A stretch of 64,000 nucleotides of DNA from DASVTU01 sp036387415 (GTDB lineage: Bacteria > Acidobacteriota > Blastocatellia > Pyrinomonadales > Pyrinomonadaceae). The stretch's first letter is position 1, and each line of letters starts with the position of its first letter. The position numbers and the translations under genes are program-made. The notes beneath the pieces are model-generated. The model saw only the letters and a program-made list of their open reading frames with translations, ran no database searches and was not told where the DNA came from. Positions 8,482-17,484 of this stretch are shown one piece after another. Location of the stretch: assembly GCA_036387415.1 (NCBI GenBank), contig DASVTU010000018.1, positions 124,001 through 188,000 on the forward strand, read 5' to 3'.

Positions 8482-10455
8482 TTACCTCGGTGCACTTGCG
8501 CGGATATTCAACTCCGTACCGCTCATCAGTTCGAGGTCGTCACGACCCTGCACGTAGACGGAACCTGCGCCCGCGCCCGCGCCGATGACCGCGCCAATGG
8601 CCGCGCCTTTACCGCCTCCGGCAATTGCGCCGATGATGGCACCCACAGCCGTACCGATGGCCGTGCGTTGCACGGTGCGGTCGGTCTGATTGTCGTCGCG
8701 CACCTGTCCTTCGTTATCCACATTCACAGTTTCGCCGCTCGCGGTGCGGACACCTTCAACGATGCCGGAGAAACTATGTGTCTGGCCGTTGCGAAGGCGA
8801 ATCGTGTCGAAGTTGAAGGTCAACTCGGAGCGGCCTGTGACGCGCCCGCCGCGACTGACATTCGAGATGGTTCCTTCGATGACTGCTCCCTCAAACTGCA
8901 CAGGCTCGCGCACGGTCATTGAAAAGCGGTCGCCGTCGCGCGTCTCTCTGGTTGAGAGATTGGTGTTGAGTGCGGCGACGAGCAATTCGCCGTCACGAAT
9001 CACGTAACTGCCGCTCGTCGTGCCGACGCTTCCGGTGCTGTTGGGGTAGGAGGAGGTGGTGGTGCCGTTATAGACGTTCCACTGCGCTACGTCTGAAGTC
9101 CGGTTGTAAGTGTTCTGCACGACGACGGGCTGCGTCAGACGCTCGGAGAAGATGCGACGTGTAACCATCAACGTCTGTCCGTCGCTGCTCGGAGCGAAAG
9201 TGACGGAGAAATCGTTTTCACGGAAGCCCGTTGAACTAACGACCAACTGGTCGCCGCTAAGTGTGGTGGTGACACGCGAGGTTCTGCCGTTCGGCAATTG
9301 CTCGGCGCGTTCGCGTCCGTCGGCATCAAAAGTGGTCTGCGGAGCGCGCGAGGAAGCGATGGTGACGCTATTGCCGCGTCGTTCGATGGCGAGCATGTCG
9401 GGCGATTCGAGCCGTGCGACGAGACGGTCATAAATGCGCTGACGTTCGCTCACGGGCAAGGTGCGTGTGGCGCGGTCGGCGATGGTGCGTGCGTCGTCGC
9501 TGCGCGAACGGTCGAGGGTGAAAGTGCCCGTCAGACGACCGTCGTTGTTGTAACGGTTATTGTTTCCCAAGACGCCACCCGCGCCGGGGAGCGTGCGGTT
9601 GTTCCAGTTCCAAGCGACGCTGTAGGTGCGCGCGAGCGCGTCGAGGTCTGTGCGAACGAGCGCCCAATCGCTTTCGGCGCGTGCGCCGAGACGATTGCGC
9701 TGCATGAAGTTGTCGATGCGTTGCGCGCGTGTCAAGACGTTTTCCACGTCGGCAGCGACGGAGGCGCGGCTATTGAAGCGCGTACGCAGTTGGTCGGTCG
9801 CCACTTCAAACTCGCGTACGAATTCGTTGATGCGGTCTTCGCGTCGCGTGTTGTCGATGCGGCTGCTGTCGAGCGTCGTGCCGAGGCTCGACTGGAAGCG
9901 GTCGGTATTGGTTTCGAGTCGCTGGATTATTCGTTCAACTTCGCGGTCGGTGATGCGATACGGGCGTTGCGAAATGCCGCCCGTCGTCGGCAGAGAGACT
10001 CCTGCGTCCCAACGTCCCGTGATGCCGTAAGCATTAGCCAGGACGTTGAGGTCGGTTCGCAAAAGCGACCAATCGTTTTGCGCGCGCCTCGTTAGAGGGG
10101 TGCCGTTCATGAAACGGTCGATGTCCGCTGCGCGTGCGAGCACGTTTTCGACATCGCTCGCGACGGAGCGACGACTGTTGAAACGCGTCCGCAAGGTGTC
10201 GGTCGCGGTTTCAAAATCACGGACATAACGGTTAATGTCGTCTTCGGTATTTGTGCCGTCGATACGGCTGCGGTCGAGCGCGAGATTAAGGCTGGCGCGG
10301 AACCGGTCGGCGCGCGTCTCGACGTTGCGGATAAGCTGCTCGACCTGTTGGTCGGTCATTCGATACGCACGTCTCTGCGCCTGCGCCGTCGTCAATCCCA
10401 AGCCTACGAGCACGACGACGAGCAACACCGAAATCGTTTGTCTTATGCTGTTCAT
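8482..10455 (-). CDS. Secreted protein with internal duplication and C-terminal glycine zipper
   Basis: 657 residues. The ATG at 10455 is preferred over upstream codons because GGAGGGAAGAG precedes it and it opens a signal peptide ending TTAQAQ. Residues about 31-165 and 166-300 are two copies of a ~135-residue helical unit: each begins YR[MI]TD and contains a DRF...L(D)xSRID block, a TRFNSR-SVA-DVENVL block and a DW-L-RTDL-LA-Y block. The middle region is Ser/Thr-rich beta-type sequence. The C-terminal part contains a glycine zipper (GTAVGAIIGAIAGGGKGAAIG, then GAGAGAG), seen in outer-membrane-associated proteins. The function is unknown; a cell-envelope structural role is an inference. Confidence 0.8.
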   Translation of the reverse strand: MNSIRQTISVLLVVVLVGLGLTTAQAQRRAYRMTDQQVEQLIRNVETRADRFRASLNLALDRSRIDGTNTEDDINRYVRDFETATDTLRTRFNSRRSVASDVENVLARAADIDRFMNGTPLTRRAQNDWSLLRTDLNVLANAYGITGRWDAGVSLPTTGGISQRPYRITDREVERIIQRLETNTDRFQSSLGTTLDSSRIDNTRREDRINEFVREFEVATDQLRTRFNSRASVAADVENVLTRAQRIDNFMQRNRLGARAESDWALVRTDLDALARTYSVAWNWNNRTLPGAGGVLGNNNRYNNDGRLTGTFTLDRSRSDDARTIADRATRTLPVSERQRIYDRLVARLESPDMLAIERRGNSVTIASSRAPQTTFDADGRERAEQLPNGRTSRVTTTLSGDQLVVSSTGFRENDFSVTFAPSSDGQTLMVTRRIFSERLTQPVVVQNTYNRTSDVAQWNVYNGTTTSSYPNSTGSVGTTSGSYVIRDGELLVAALNTNLSTRETRDGDRFSMTVREPVQFEGAVIEGTISNVSRGGRVTGRSELTFNFDTIRLRNGQTHSFSGIVEGVRTASGETVNVDNEGQVRDDNQTDRTVQRTAIGTAVGAIIGAIAGGGKGAAIGAVIGAGAGAGSVYVQGRDDLELMSGTELNIRASAPR

Positions 10456-10962
10456 CAACTCTTCCCTCCAGTTTTGGTTCTCGAATTTTGCCATGATGAG
10501 AACGGTGGTCGAACCACGAATTTTTTAAGAAGCCTTGCACTACTCAATTGTGTCGGGGAGAAGTTTTTTCTTTGTGGGAGAGAAAAAGATTTGAGCAGGC
10601 ACAGGCCAAGCGAACCTGATACGTCTTGCAAGCCTTATGCCGACCACACATTTGGGATGATTCGTGTTCGGAACGCGCACGCTTTGCGCGTCGGGGAGAG
10701 GCAAGTTGACAGTGTGATTCGGCGAAACGCGCGTCGGGTTGCCATTTAAATTTTGCTGCACCGCAATCGCTTTCAAAATGCAATCCCACGGCAACACGTG
10801 TATGGAACTGATAGTCTTTGTTCGAGTAACGTACGAATTTGCCGCACACCCGCGTCAGTCTTAATTGACAAATTTTCCGCGAAAAACCGAGTTTTTTGTC
10901 ACGTAAACCAAATGGTTCGGCACGCATGTTATGCTTGCAGACAGACGGAGGAGAACGAAAAC
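10456..10962. other. Gene-free divergent spacer
   Basis: About 500 bases between divergent starts (10455 minus, 10963 plus). It is AT-richer than its surroundings. It contains a small 5-bp hairpin followed by a T run near 10507-10528. The open frames here have no start signal or recognisable domain, and I see no gene. It probably holds the promoters of both flanking genes. Confidence 0.5.
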
Positions 10963-11397
10963 ATGAGCCAGCAAGATACCAAAGCGACGATTCATTTCGC
11001 CGGAAACGACCTTTTCGTCGGCATCACTCCGAGCGGGCACGCGCAGGTGCTTGAGACCGACCATGAGCGCGCGAGCGCGGCGACGCCGATGGAACTCCTG
11101 CTCATCGCGCTCGGCGGTTGCACGGCGGTCGATGTCATCTCGATTCTGAAAAAGAAACGCGAGGAGGTGACGGACTACCGCGTCGAAGTACGCGGCGAGC
11201 GACGCGACGAACACCCGCGCGCCTTCACGCGTCTCGAAGTTCGACACATTGTGCGCGGTCGCGGCGTCTCGGAAAAGTCGGTCGCGCAGGCGATAGAGTT
11301 GTCGGAGACGAAATATTGCAGCGTCGCGGCGACGCTCCGACCCGCCGCCGAAATCGTGACGAGTTATGAAATCATCGAAGAAGACGCCCCGCGTTAA
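10963..11397 (+). CDS. OsmC/Ohr-family protein
   Basis: A 144-residue protein. The ATG at 10963 is chosen because GGAGGAG lies about 9 bases upstream; the open frame runs further left without support. It shows the OsmC layout: N-terminal beta strand region, TPMELLLIALGGCTAVDVISILKKKR (helix with one of the two conserved Cys), then AQAIELSETKYCSVAATL with the second Cys. The paired cysteines in this family reduce organic or other peroxides, although YhfA-type members are of uncertain substrate. It precedes the metallothionein gene by about 100 bases on the same strand, a stress-type neighbourhood. Confidence 0.9.
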   Translation: MSQQDTKATIHFAGNDLFVGITPSGHAQVLETDHERASAATPMELLLIALGGCTAVDVISILKKKREEVTDYRVEVRGERRDEHPRAFTRLEVRHIVRGRGVSEKSVAQAIELSETKYCSVAATLRPAAEIVTSYEIIEEDAPR

Positions 11398-11408
11398 ACC
11401 GTGGATGC

Positions 11409-11454
11409 GCTTTGTCTCATCCGGCTCATAGGCTTTGTTTCATCCGGCTGATAG
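11409..11454 (+). promoter_or_regulatory. Tandem 23-bp direct repeat upstream of metallothionein
   Basis: Two head-to-tail 23-base units, 11409-11431 and 11432-11454, differ at only two positions (bases 8 and 19 of the unit). The core is CATCCGGCT. A TAGAAT element (11452-11457, one mismatch to TATAAT) overlaps the end of the second unit, about 40 bases before the metallothionein ATG. This suggests an operator overlapping the promoter. It is a direct repeat, unlike the inverted 12-2-12 sites usual for SmtB/ArsR repressors. Confidence 0.55.
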
Positions 11455-11494
11455 AATGGGCGTCCTGAACTTTTATTCCCAAAGGAGAACAAAA

Positions 11495-11638
11495 ATGGCT
11501 GACGAACAAAAGACATGCGCCCACCCCGGCTGTAGTTGTGCGGCTGATGAGGGCAGCAAATATTGCAGCGCGTATTGCGAAGGCGCGGGCGACAACGCGG
11601 AAGTTATTTGCGACTGTGGCTGCCCATCCTGTGCGTAA
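11495..11638 (+). CDS. Bacterial metallothionein (SmtA/BmtA-like)
   Basis: A 47-residue protein with nine Cys and one His: C8, H10, C13, C15, C24, C28, C39, C41, C43 and C46. The CAHPGCSC start, the KYCSAYC middle (the zinc-finger-like strand of SmtA) and the CDCGCPSC end match the bacterial metallothionein pattern (Pfam PF02069 type). SmtA has nine Cys and two His; here one His is visible. It would bind Zn, Cd or Cu as a cytoplasmic buffer. The start is supported by AAAGGAG seven bases upstream; an upstream in-frame ATG at 11435 lies inside the direct-repeat operator and is unlikely. Confidence 0.9.
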   Translation: MADEQKTCAHPGCSCAADEGSKYCSAYCEGAGDNAEVICDCGCPSCA

Positions 11639-11802
11639 ATGCATCTAACCTGACGGACGGACGACGCACGGCGCGTAGCGTCGCAAGACGAAACACGCCG
11701 TGCAACGTTCTCTCACAAACTCTCCCTCTAAGCCGCGAGGTCTGCCCGTATGCAGGCACTGAAACGCACGACGCGACACGTCTGCTGCGTTGGACGGCAA
11801 TA

Positions 11803-13323
11803 ATGTTTCATCAAGGATTATCGAAGGTTTCAATGGCTCAATTGATTCTGCTCTGCGTTTCTGCGCTTTCGTTAACGTTGGCTTGCATGCGCGTCGAGAA
11901 TCCGCCGCCATCATCGTCAGCGGAACCGTCTTCTGATTCGCAGCAGGCCGTGTGGGCTTCGGAGTTTTTCACGGTCGAACCACAGAGCGACGATGCATTG
12001 GCTAACGCGCGTCGGATGGACAGCGCCGGACGGACGCCCGACGGCCAACTCGCCCTGCTCAGCGCACGCGACCACATGCGCCGCGCGACGACCTACCACG
12101 TCAACCGCGCGTTCGCGGAAGCGCGCGAGCACTGGCAGGCGTTGATTGCGCGCTACCCCGAAGACACGAACGTTCCGGCGGCGATGTTCGGCATCGGTCG
12201 TTCGCTCTATCAGGAACGGCGCAACGCCGAAGCCCTGCCCGTTTTTCAAAAACTCGGCGATACCTACCCGCAGACCGAACCGGGGCGCGACGGTTTTTAC
12301 TACGTCGCGGCGACGCTTCTGCGCCTCGGTCGCGCGGGCGAAGCGGCAGAGCGTTACATCGAATACATCAAGCGTTTTCCGCAGGGCGAGCGCATCGAGA
12401 ATGCTTATCTCAACACCATCGACAGTTTTCGTGAAGCGGGGCGGTATGAGGATGCGCTGCCGTGGGTCGAACGAACGCGCGAACGTTTCAGAGGCATGCC
12501 CGCCGCCACCAACGCCCTTTTCGCGCGCCTGCGTCTGGACGTTTCGCGCGGCGACTGGCAGACAGCCATCCGTACAAGCGACGAATTGATGCGCGCTTCC
12601 TTTGCACGCGGCGTGCAGACGAGCACGTCCGAGGTCGCCTATCTCAAAGCCTACAGCCTTGAGCGCGCGGGACAGAAGGAGGCCGCCAGCGCCGTCTACC
12701 AAACCATTCCCGACGGGATAAATTCCTACTACGGCGGCATGGCGACGATTCATCTACAGTCGCTCGGCGGCGCGGCGCGAAGCGTTGCGTCGAGACGTTC
12801 GAGTCGTGTGCAGACTGACACGGTTGCGGCGCGCAACGATTATCCCGCGCCATATCGTGAGATGATTTTGCGTGAGGCAACGAAGAAGAATGTTGACCCG
12901 CGTTTGATACTGGCGATTATGCGACAGGAGAGCGGCTTCAATCCCTCTGCGAAATCAAATTCGGCGGCGCGCGGATTGATGCAATTTGTCATGGACGTGG
13001 CTTTGAAGTACGCGCCGCAGGCGGGTCTCGGCAATCTGCGCGACGAAGATTTGTATCGTCCCGAAGTTTCGATTCAACTCGCTGCGGCATACATCTCCGA
13101 ACTCTCCGCACTCTTCCCCGGTCTACCCGAAGCCGTCGCCGCTTCCTACAACGGAGGTGAAGATAACGTTGCGCGTTGGGTAAAACGCGCCGTCCACGAT
13201 GACCCCGGCATCTTCGCATCCGAAGTCGGCTTCACGGAAACCAAAGACTACGTTTTCAAAGTGATGGCGAACTACCGCGCCTACAAACGACTCTACACCG
13301 AAGACCTCCGCCCGCGACGTTAA
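11803..13323 (+). CDS. Lytic transglycosylase lipoprotein (Slt-like) with TPR region
   Basis: 506 residues. The frame opens at 11563 but the first part overlaps the metallothionein gene. The ATG at 11803 gives a signal with Lys8 and the lipobox LTLAC; the ATG at 11833 is an alternative. After the lipid-anchored Cys comes a Pro/Ser linker, then TPR/Slt superhelix repeats (about 75-330: FGIGRSLYQERRNAEALPVFQKL, YYVAATLLRLGRAGEAAERY). The C-terminal SLT domain (about 345-490) has catalytic Glu376 in RQESGFNP, then SNSAARGLMQ and AASYNGGEDNVARW, all family signatures. It should cleave the MurNAc-GlcNAc bond in the periplasm to give 1,6-anhydro products. Confidence 0.92.
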   Translation: MFHQGLSKVSMAQLILLCVSALSLTLACMRVENPPPSSSAEPSSDSQQAVWASEFFTVEPQSDDALANARRMDSAGRTPDGQLALLSARDHMRRATTYHVNRAFAEAREHWQALIARYPEDTNVPAAMFGIGRSLYQERRNAEALPVFQKLGDTYPQTEPGRDGFYYVAATLLRLGRAGEAAERYIEYIKRFPQGERIENAYLNTIDSFREAGRYEDALPWVERTRERFRGMPAATNALFARLRLDVSRGDWQTAIRTSDELMRASFARGVQTSTSEVAYLKAYSLERAGQKEAASAVYQTIPDGINSYYGGMATIHLQSLGGAARSVASRRSSRVQTDTVAARNDYPAPYREMILREATKKNVDPRLILAIMRQESGFNPSAKSNSAARGLMQFVMDVALKYAPQAGLGNLRDEDLYRPEVSIQLAAAYISELSALFPGLPEAVAASYNGGEDNVARWVKRAVHDDPGIFASEVGFTETKDYVFKVMANYRAYKRLYTEDLRPRR

Positions 13324-13351
13324 AGAAAAGATTTATCCACCCACACGACAA

Positions 13352-13391
13352 AGGCGTGACGCATCGTTTCTACACGACGCGTCACGCCTTC
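13352..13391. terminator. Bidirectional terminator hairpin
   Basis: A perfect 12-bp stem (13352-13363 with 13380-13391, AAGGCGTGACGC and its complement) and a 16-base loop lie between convergent genes. CTCCGTTTT follows on the plus side. Confidence 0.6.
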
Positions 13392-13438
13392 TCCGTTTTC
13401 AGTCGTCAATCAAACGACTCTCAAGCACCAATCTTTCA

Positions 13439-14008
13439 TCATTCGGCAACCACCCATGCTTCGCCCTTCTCTTCTATCTGCATTCTCCCCGCCGTCCATT
13501 CTTTCTTACCCTGAAACACGGGTATTGGTATTCGACCCCGAATATCTTCAACAGGCGACGCGCCAATGCCTCCCATTATCTCCACGTCTTCGCTTTTCGG
13601 CACTGCATAAGACTCGACCTCAATTCCCGATAGGGTCAAAACAGGGTCGCTCCGCAAACTCGAATAGACGCTGACGCCCGCTATTCCCGCGAAAAAACTA
13701 AGCACCGCCGAGACGGTCGCATTCGCGATGCGCGAGACGCGACGTTTGAGCGCGCGCAAGCCCACAGGACAGTTCTGCGTCAGGATTGTGCCGTCCGCAC
13801 GTCGATAAAATCTGACGCAGAGCCTTCCTTCCGCGCTCATAATGAGCGTCTCCGCATCTCGCTTGGTCATCGCCGAAAGGTTGTAGACGTTGAGACTGCA
13901 CTGGTCGCAGAAGCGCACCTGCTCGTTGCCTCTCATGCGGTTCCATTCCACGGAACAGGGCGCTGCCACTCTCACATATGCGAGCGGGTTGCTGAATTGA
14001 GCCTTCAT
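13439..14008 (-). CDS. Conserved Cys-motif membrane protein of unknown function
   Basis: 189 residues. The N-terminal domain has a Cys pattern that recurs in myxobacterial and acidobacterial proteins: CSVEWNRM.G, then RFCDQCSLNVYNLSAMT, then RLCVRFYRRADGTILTQNCPVGL. The paired Cys could form a small metal site, which is an inference. A basic stretch (RALKRRVSR) is followed by one transmembrane helix (about 100-120) and a polar C-terminal tail, so the Cys domain is probably cytoplasmic. The start has GAGGGAGAA upstream. No enzyme activity is assigned. Confidence 0.7.
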   Translation of the reverse strand: MKAQFSNPLAYVRVAAPCSVEWNRMRGNEQVRFCDQCSLNVYNLSAMTKRDAETLIMSAEGRLCVRFYRRADGTILTQNCPVGLRALKRRVSRIANATVSAVLSFFAGIAGVSVYSSLRSDPVLTLSGIEVESYAVPKSEDVEIMGGIGASPVEDIRGRIPIPVFQGKKEWTAGRMQIEEKGEAWVVAE

Positions 14009-14066
14009 AAATTCTCCCTCGCGTCGGTTTCAATAAACATTAGACACCCCGACCGAAAATTTGTTC

Positions 14067-14175
14067 CACAGACACACAGACGCACAAGGCACAAATCACA
14101 TGGCAGATAACAGGATGACAAAAGGCACAAACAATCCTTCGCCATCTCCCCTTACCCTTTGTCCTTTGCCCTTCT
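14067..14175. repeat. Decayed word-repeat spacer
   Basis: The spacer begins with CCACAGACACACAGACGCAC, a degenerate form of the CCACAGAGACACAGAG arm seen at 17395 and 50134. It ends in CTTACCCTTTGTCCTTTGCC, a pyrimidine word repeat that reaches the stop codon of the next minus-strand gene. The two sides are not complementary. Confidence 0.4.
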
Positions 14176-15119
14176 CATGGCTCCGGGCTATAGCGCGGGT
14201 CTTCAAATCCGCGCGAGCGTTCGCGGCGACCGAGCGGGTCGGGCGCGGGGCGCGGATAACGCGGCAGGAGGCCGAGCCTGACGAGCGCGTCACGATACTC
14301 GTAACGAATCGTCACTTCGGCAGCCGGACGCGGGTCGAGGTCGAGATATGTCCAACGGACATCGTGATGCACCGAGCGACCGATGCCCGTCGCGGCATAA
14401 TCGTCGTCGGGCGCGGCAGACGGAGGCGGAGTGGCGGCACGATTGCGCGCCTGTGTGCTCGCGCTCCCCGCACTCGAAGGAGCTTCGCTTTCATCAGATT
14501 GTCGTCTGACGTTTCCCTCTTCGCGGTGCATCTCGTCGGGCGGATACGGCCTCGTCCTCGTCATCGGTCTGACGCGTGTTCGTTCGCGAAAGAAGGCGAC
14601 GGAGATGACGCCGAGGTCGGATGTGCGACCGAGTTTTGCGCCGTAGGAATCGCGCTCGTTGGTGAAATAGAAGCGGCGTGCGCGCTCCGAACTCATCTGC
14701 CAACCGCTAATCGTGATGGTCTGATACGGCTCGATGACCCACTTGCTCGAATCCCAACGCGTCGTTCGTCGGGCATCAATCGTGTTCATTCCGTCCACCG
14801 AAAGAGCGACGGCGACGCGCACCGGAAATGGATTGCGTACGCGGAGTTCGTACTCCGCGCCGCGCACCGCTTCCACATACAGTTTCCCGCGCCCCGCGAG
14901 TTTTTCGAGCGGCATCCCGTCAACTACTACTTCTAGAAGCGACGCCTGCGACTCGCGCCAAACGTAATCCGGCCTTTGTTGCGCGACGTGCGACGCGCCG
15001 ACGACACCACCATCGTTGGCGATGCCACCATGCGCTTCGGTCTTCGCCGCCGTCGAAATCAAGACGCCCGCCACAACCAACACCACGCCACACGCGATGG
15101 CCGACCATGCTTTCCTCAT
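14175..15119 (-). CDS. Secreted hypothetical protein
   Basis: 314 residues with a signal peptide (MRKAWSAIACGVVLVVAGVLIS). The mature part has a beta-rich domain (about 55-200) with LEVVVDGMPLEKL, EYELRVRNPFPVRVAVALSVDGMNTID and WVIEPYQTITISGWQ, which looks like an immunoglobulin-like or beta-sandwich fold. A long basic, Pro/Ser-rich disordered tail follows. I recall similar unannotated acidobacterial proteins but no function. The start is well supported by AGGAG nine bases upstream. It is divergent from the debranching enzyme. Confidence 0.7.
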   Translation of the reverse strand: MRKAWSAIACGVVLVVAGVLISTAAKTEAHGGIANDGGVVGASHVAQQRPDYVWRESQASLLEVVVDGMPLEKLAGRGKLYVEAVRGAEYELRVRNPFPVRVAVALSVDGMNTIDARRTTRWDSSKWVIEPYQTITISGWQMSSERARRFYFTNERDSYGAKLGRTSDLGVISVAFFRERTRVRPMTRTRPYPPDEMHREEGNVRRQSDESEAPSSAGSASTQARNRAATPPPSAAPDDDYAATGIGRSVHHDVRWTYLDLDPRPAAEVTIRYEYRDALVRLGLLPRYPRPAPDPLGRRERSRGFEDPRYSPEP

Positions 15120-15257
15120 CTCTTTTTACTCCTGTCAGGAAAATTCTCCCGCCGAAATTCTCATCCACCATTCATTGAACGCCTGCGGCGGGTTTTTCTT
15201 GCAACCACGACGAAATTCTGTGATACAAAAACAGTTCAGGGGAGGAATCAGACAGAG

Positions 15258-17363
15258 ATGATAAATTTTGCGGCGGACGTGTGCCGCGACTTGCATGCGA
15301 GCACGCGGCGTGAGTGGCTCGAAACCAACGGCCTCGGCGGCTTCGCCTCGTCAACGCTTTCAGGCATGAACACGCGTCGTTATCACGCGCTGCTCACGGC
15401 GGCTGTCCGCCCGCCCACCGAACGCTTCGTGCTCCTCTCCAAACTCGAAGAGACACTTCGCATAGGCGACAAGCCGTATGGCCTCTCGACCAATCGTTAT
15501 CCGCCGGAGGTCGTGCATCCGCAAGGCTATCTCCTTCAGACAGGCTTTCGTCTCGACCCCTTCCCCGTTTTCACATACCGCGTCGAAGACCTCGAACTCG
15601 AAAAAACGGTCTTTATGGTTCACGGCGAAAACACCATCGTCATTCGTTATCGCCTCGTTTCAACCACCAAACCGCATCCGTCCACCGTGGAACATCCTAC
15701 GTCCTCAACCGGACTGCATGCGTCCGTCAACCGCGGTCGCCGCGTCGAACTTGAGATTCGCCCGCTCGTCGCCTTTCGCGACTACCACTCGCTCCGACGA
15801 GAGAACCCGCGCGAGTTCTTGCCGCTCGAAATCAAACCGGGGCTGATTCGTGTCGTTGCTGCCGCCGCCCAAACGTCGTCGGGCGAGAGCGTCGTCGGTT
15901 CCTCGAAGCAAAGCAACAACTACGCATTGTTCCTCGCGCACGATACTGCGCGCGTATTTGGAGAAAATGTCTGGTACAAGAATTTCCTGTTGACGGAAGA
16001 ACAGGCGCGTGGCTTCGACTTTCAGGAAGATTTGTACAATCCCTGCACGCTCATCTTTGAACTTCGGAGTGGTCAGAGCGTCCACATCATCGCTTCGACC
16101 GAACCACACGCCGCCGACGAAGCCGCCGCGTTTGAAGCACGCGAACGAGAACGACGCGCACGCATCGTTATTGATGAAAGTGATGCTGAAGAAAGCGTCG
16201 ATGACGGCGACGATTACATTCGCGCGCTCAGGTTGGCAGCCGAACAGTTCATCGTCCGGCGCGGCGAAAATCTTCACACAGTGATTGCGGGTTATCATTG
16301 GTTCACCGATTGGGGACGCGATACGATGATTGCCCTCCCCGGCCTCACGCTCGCCACCGCCCGTTTCGACACGGCGCGAGAAATTCTTCTCGCCTTCGCT
16401 GAACATTTGAATGAAGGCATGATTCCCAATCGTTTTTCCGACGCGGGCGACCGACCCGAATACAACACCGTCGATGCAACGCTCTGGTTCGTGCATGCCG
16501 TCGGCGAACTCTTGCGTCGCACGGGTGATGAGGGTTTCGTTCGAGAGCATTTTTACGAACGTCTAAAAGAGATTATCCTCTGGCACGAACGAGGCACGCG
16601 CTACGACATTCGCGTGGACACCGAAGACGGCCTTTTGCGCGCGGGCAACGCCGACGTGCAACTGACATGGATGGATGCCAAAATCGGCGGTCATGTGGTG
16701 ACGCCGCGCACGGGCAAACCCGTCGAGATTCAGGCGCTCTGGTACAACGCGCTCCGCACGGTCGAAGAGATGGCCGCGCGTTTCAGAGACGAAGCGACGC
16801 GCAATCATGCACGCGCCGCCGCCGACGGTCTACGCGCAAGTTTCAACGGTCTCTTCTGGAATGAGGACGCGCGCTGTCTCTATGACTACATCGATGAGCG
16901 TGGCAAGCCCGACGCGTCGATGCGTCCCAATCAAATCTTCGCCGTCTCGCTCCCTCACGCTCTTGTGACAGGTCGCCGCGCTTTTCAAATCGTCGAAGCA
17001 GTGAGACGCGCGCTCCTGACACCCTACGGTCTCCGCTCGCTCGCGCCGGACGACCCTGACTATCTCGGACGCTACGAAGGCGACGGGCGCACGCGCGACA
17101 CAGCCTATCATCGTGGCACAGTCTGGGCATGGCTTATGGGAGCGTTCGTCACCGCGTATCTGCGTGTTAACAATCGCACGCCTGAGAGCCTCGACGCGGC
17201 GCGCGGGATGCTCGCGCGCTTCAGCGAACATCTCCACGATGCAGGCGTCGGACAAATCTCGGAAATATTCGACGGCGACGAACCACATACCCCGCGCGGC
17301 TGCATCGCGCAGGCATGGAGCGTCGCGGAGCTTTTGCGTTGCGAGTTGGAAGAACTTGTGTAG
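15258..17363 (+). CDS. Amylo-alpha-1,6-glucosidase (glycogen debranching enzyme type)
   Basis: 701 residues. The ATG at 15258 is chosen for the upstream GGGGAGGAA; the frame is open further left but without signals. The N-terminal domain (GDE_N-like, about 10-230) starts with REWLETNGLGGFASST and contains NTRRYHALL. The catalytic (alpha/alpha)6 domain (about 300-700) contains YHWFTDWGRDTMIALPGL, NRFSDAGDRPEYNTVDATLWFVHA and QLTWMDAK, then GTVWAWLMGAF and a final CIAQAWSVAELLR. These are signatures of archaeal/bacterial glycogen debranching enzymes, which hydrolyse alpha-1,6 branch stubs. No glycogen synthesis genes are nearby, so it appears to stand alone. Confidence 0.93.
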   Translation: MINFAADVCRDLHASTRREWLETNGLGGFASSTLSGMNTRRYHALLTAAVRPPTERFVLLSKLEETLRIGDKPYGLSTNRYPPEVVHPQGYLLQTGFRLDPFPVFTYRVEDLELEKTVFMVHGENTIVIRYRLVSTTKPHPSTVEHPTSSTGLHASVNRGRRVELEIRPLVAFRDYHSLRRENPREFLPLEIKPGLIRVVAAAAQTSSGESVVGSSKQSNNYALFLAHDTARVFGENVWYKNFLLTEEQARGFDFQEDLYNPCTLIFELRSGQSVHIIASTEPHAADEAAAFEARERERRARIVIDESDAEESVDDGDDYIRALRLAAEQFIVRRGENLHTVIAGYHWFTDWGRDTMIALPGLTLATARFDTAREILLAFAEHLNEGMIPNRFSDAGDRPEYNTVDATLWFVHAVGELLRRTGDEGFVREHFYERLKEIILWHERGTRYDIRVDTEDGLLRAGNADVQLTWMDAKIGGHVVTPRTGKPVEIQALWYNALRTVEEMAARFRDEATRNHARAAADGLRASFNGLFWNEDARCLYDYIDERGKPDASMRPNQIFAVSLPHALVTGRRAFQIVEAVRRALLTPYGLRSLAPDDPDYLGRYEGDGRTRDTAYHRGTVWAWLMGAFVTAYLRVNNRTPESLDAARGMLARFSEHLHDAGVGQISEIFDGDEPHTPRGCIAQAWSVAELLRCELEELV

Positions 17364-17394
17364 GAACGTTGGACTTAGTTTCAAAACCAGTATT

Positions 17395-17467
17395 AGCCAC
17401 AGAGATACAGAGCAAGCAAAGCAAGGACGTTAGTTCACTTCTATTACATCTCTGTGTCTCTGTGGCT
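17395..17467. repeat. Palindromic element, CACAGAG family
   Basis: Arms at 17395-17412 and 17450-17467 (18 bases each) pair at 17 of 18 positions (AGCCACAGAGATACAGAG and its complement), with a 37-base spacer. It lies between convergent stop codons. The same arm sequence recurs at 50134-50303. Confidence 0.8.
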
Positions 17468-17484
17468 TGTTTTGTAACGAGTTT

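Noticed and set aside
14976..15257. N-terminal extension of the debranching enzyme
   Set aside because: Open frame only; composition is typical of antisense DNA of the neighbouring gene, and the ATG at 15258 has a strong ribosome site.
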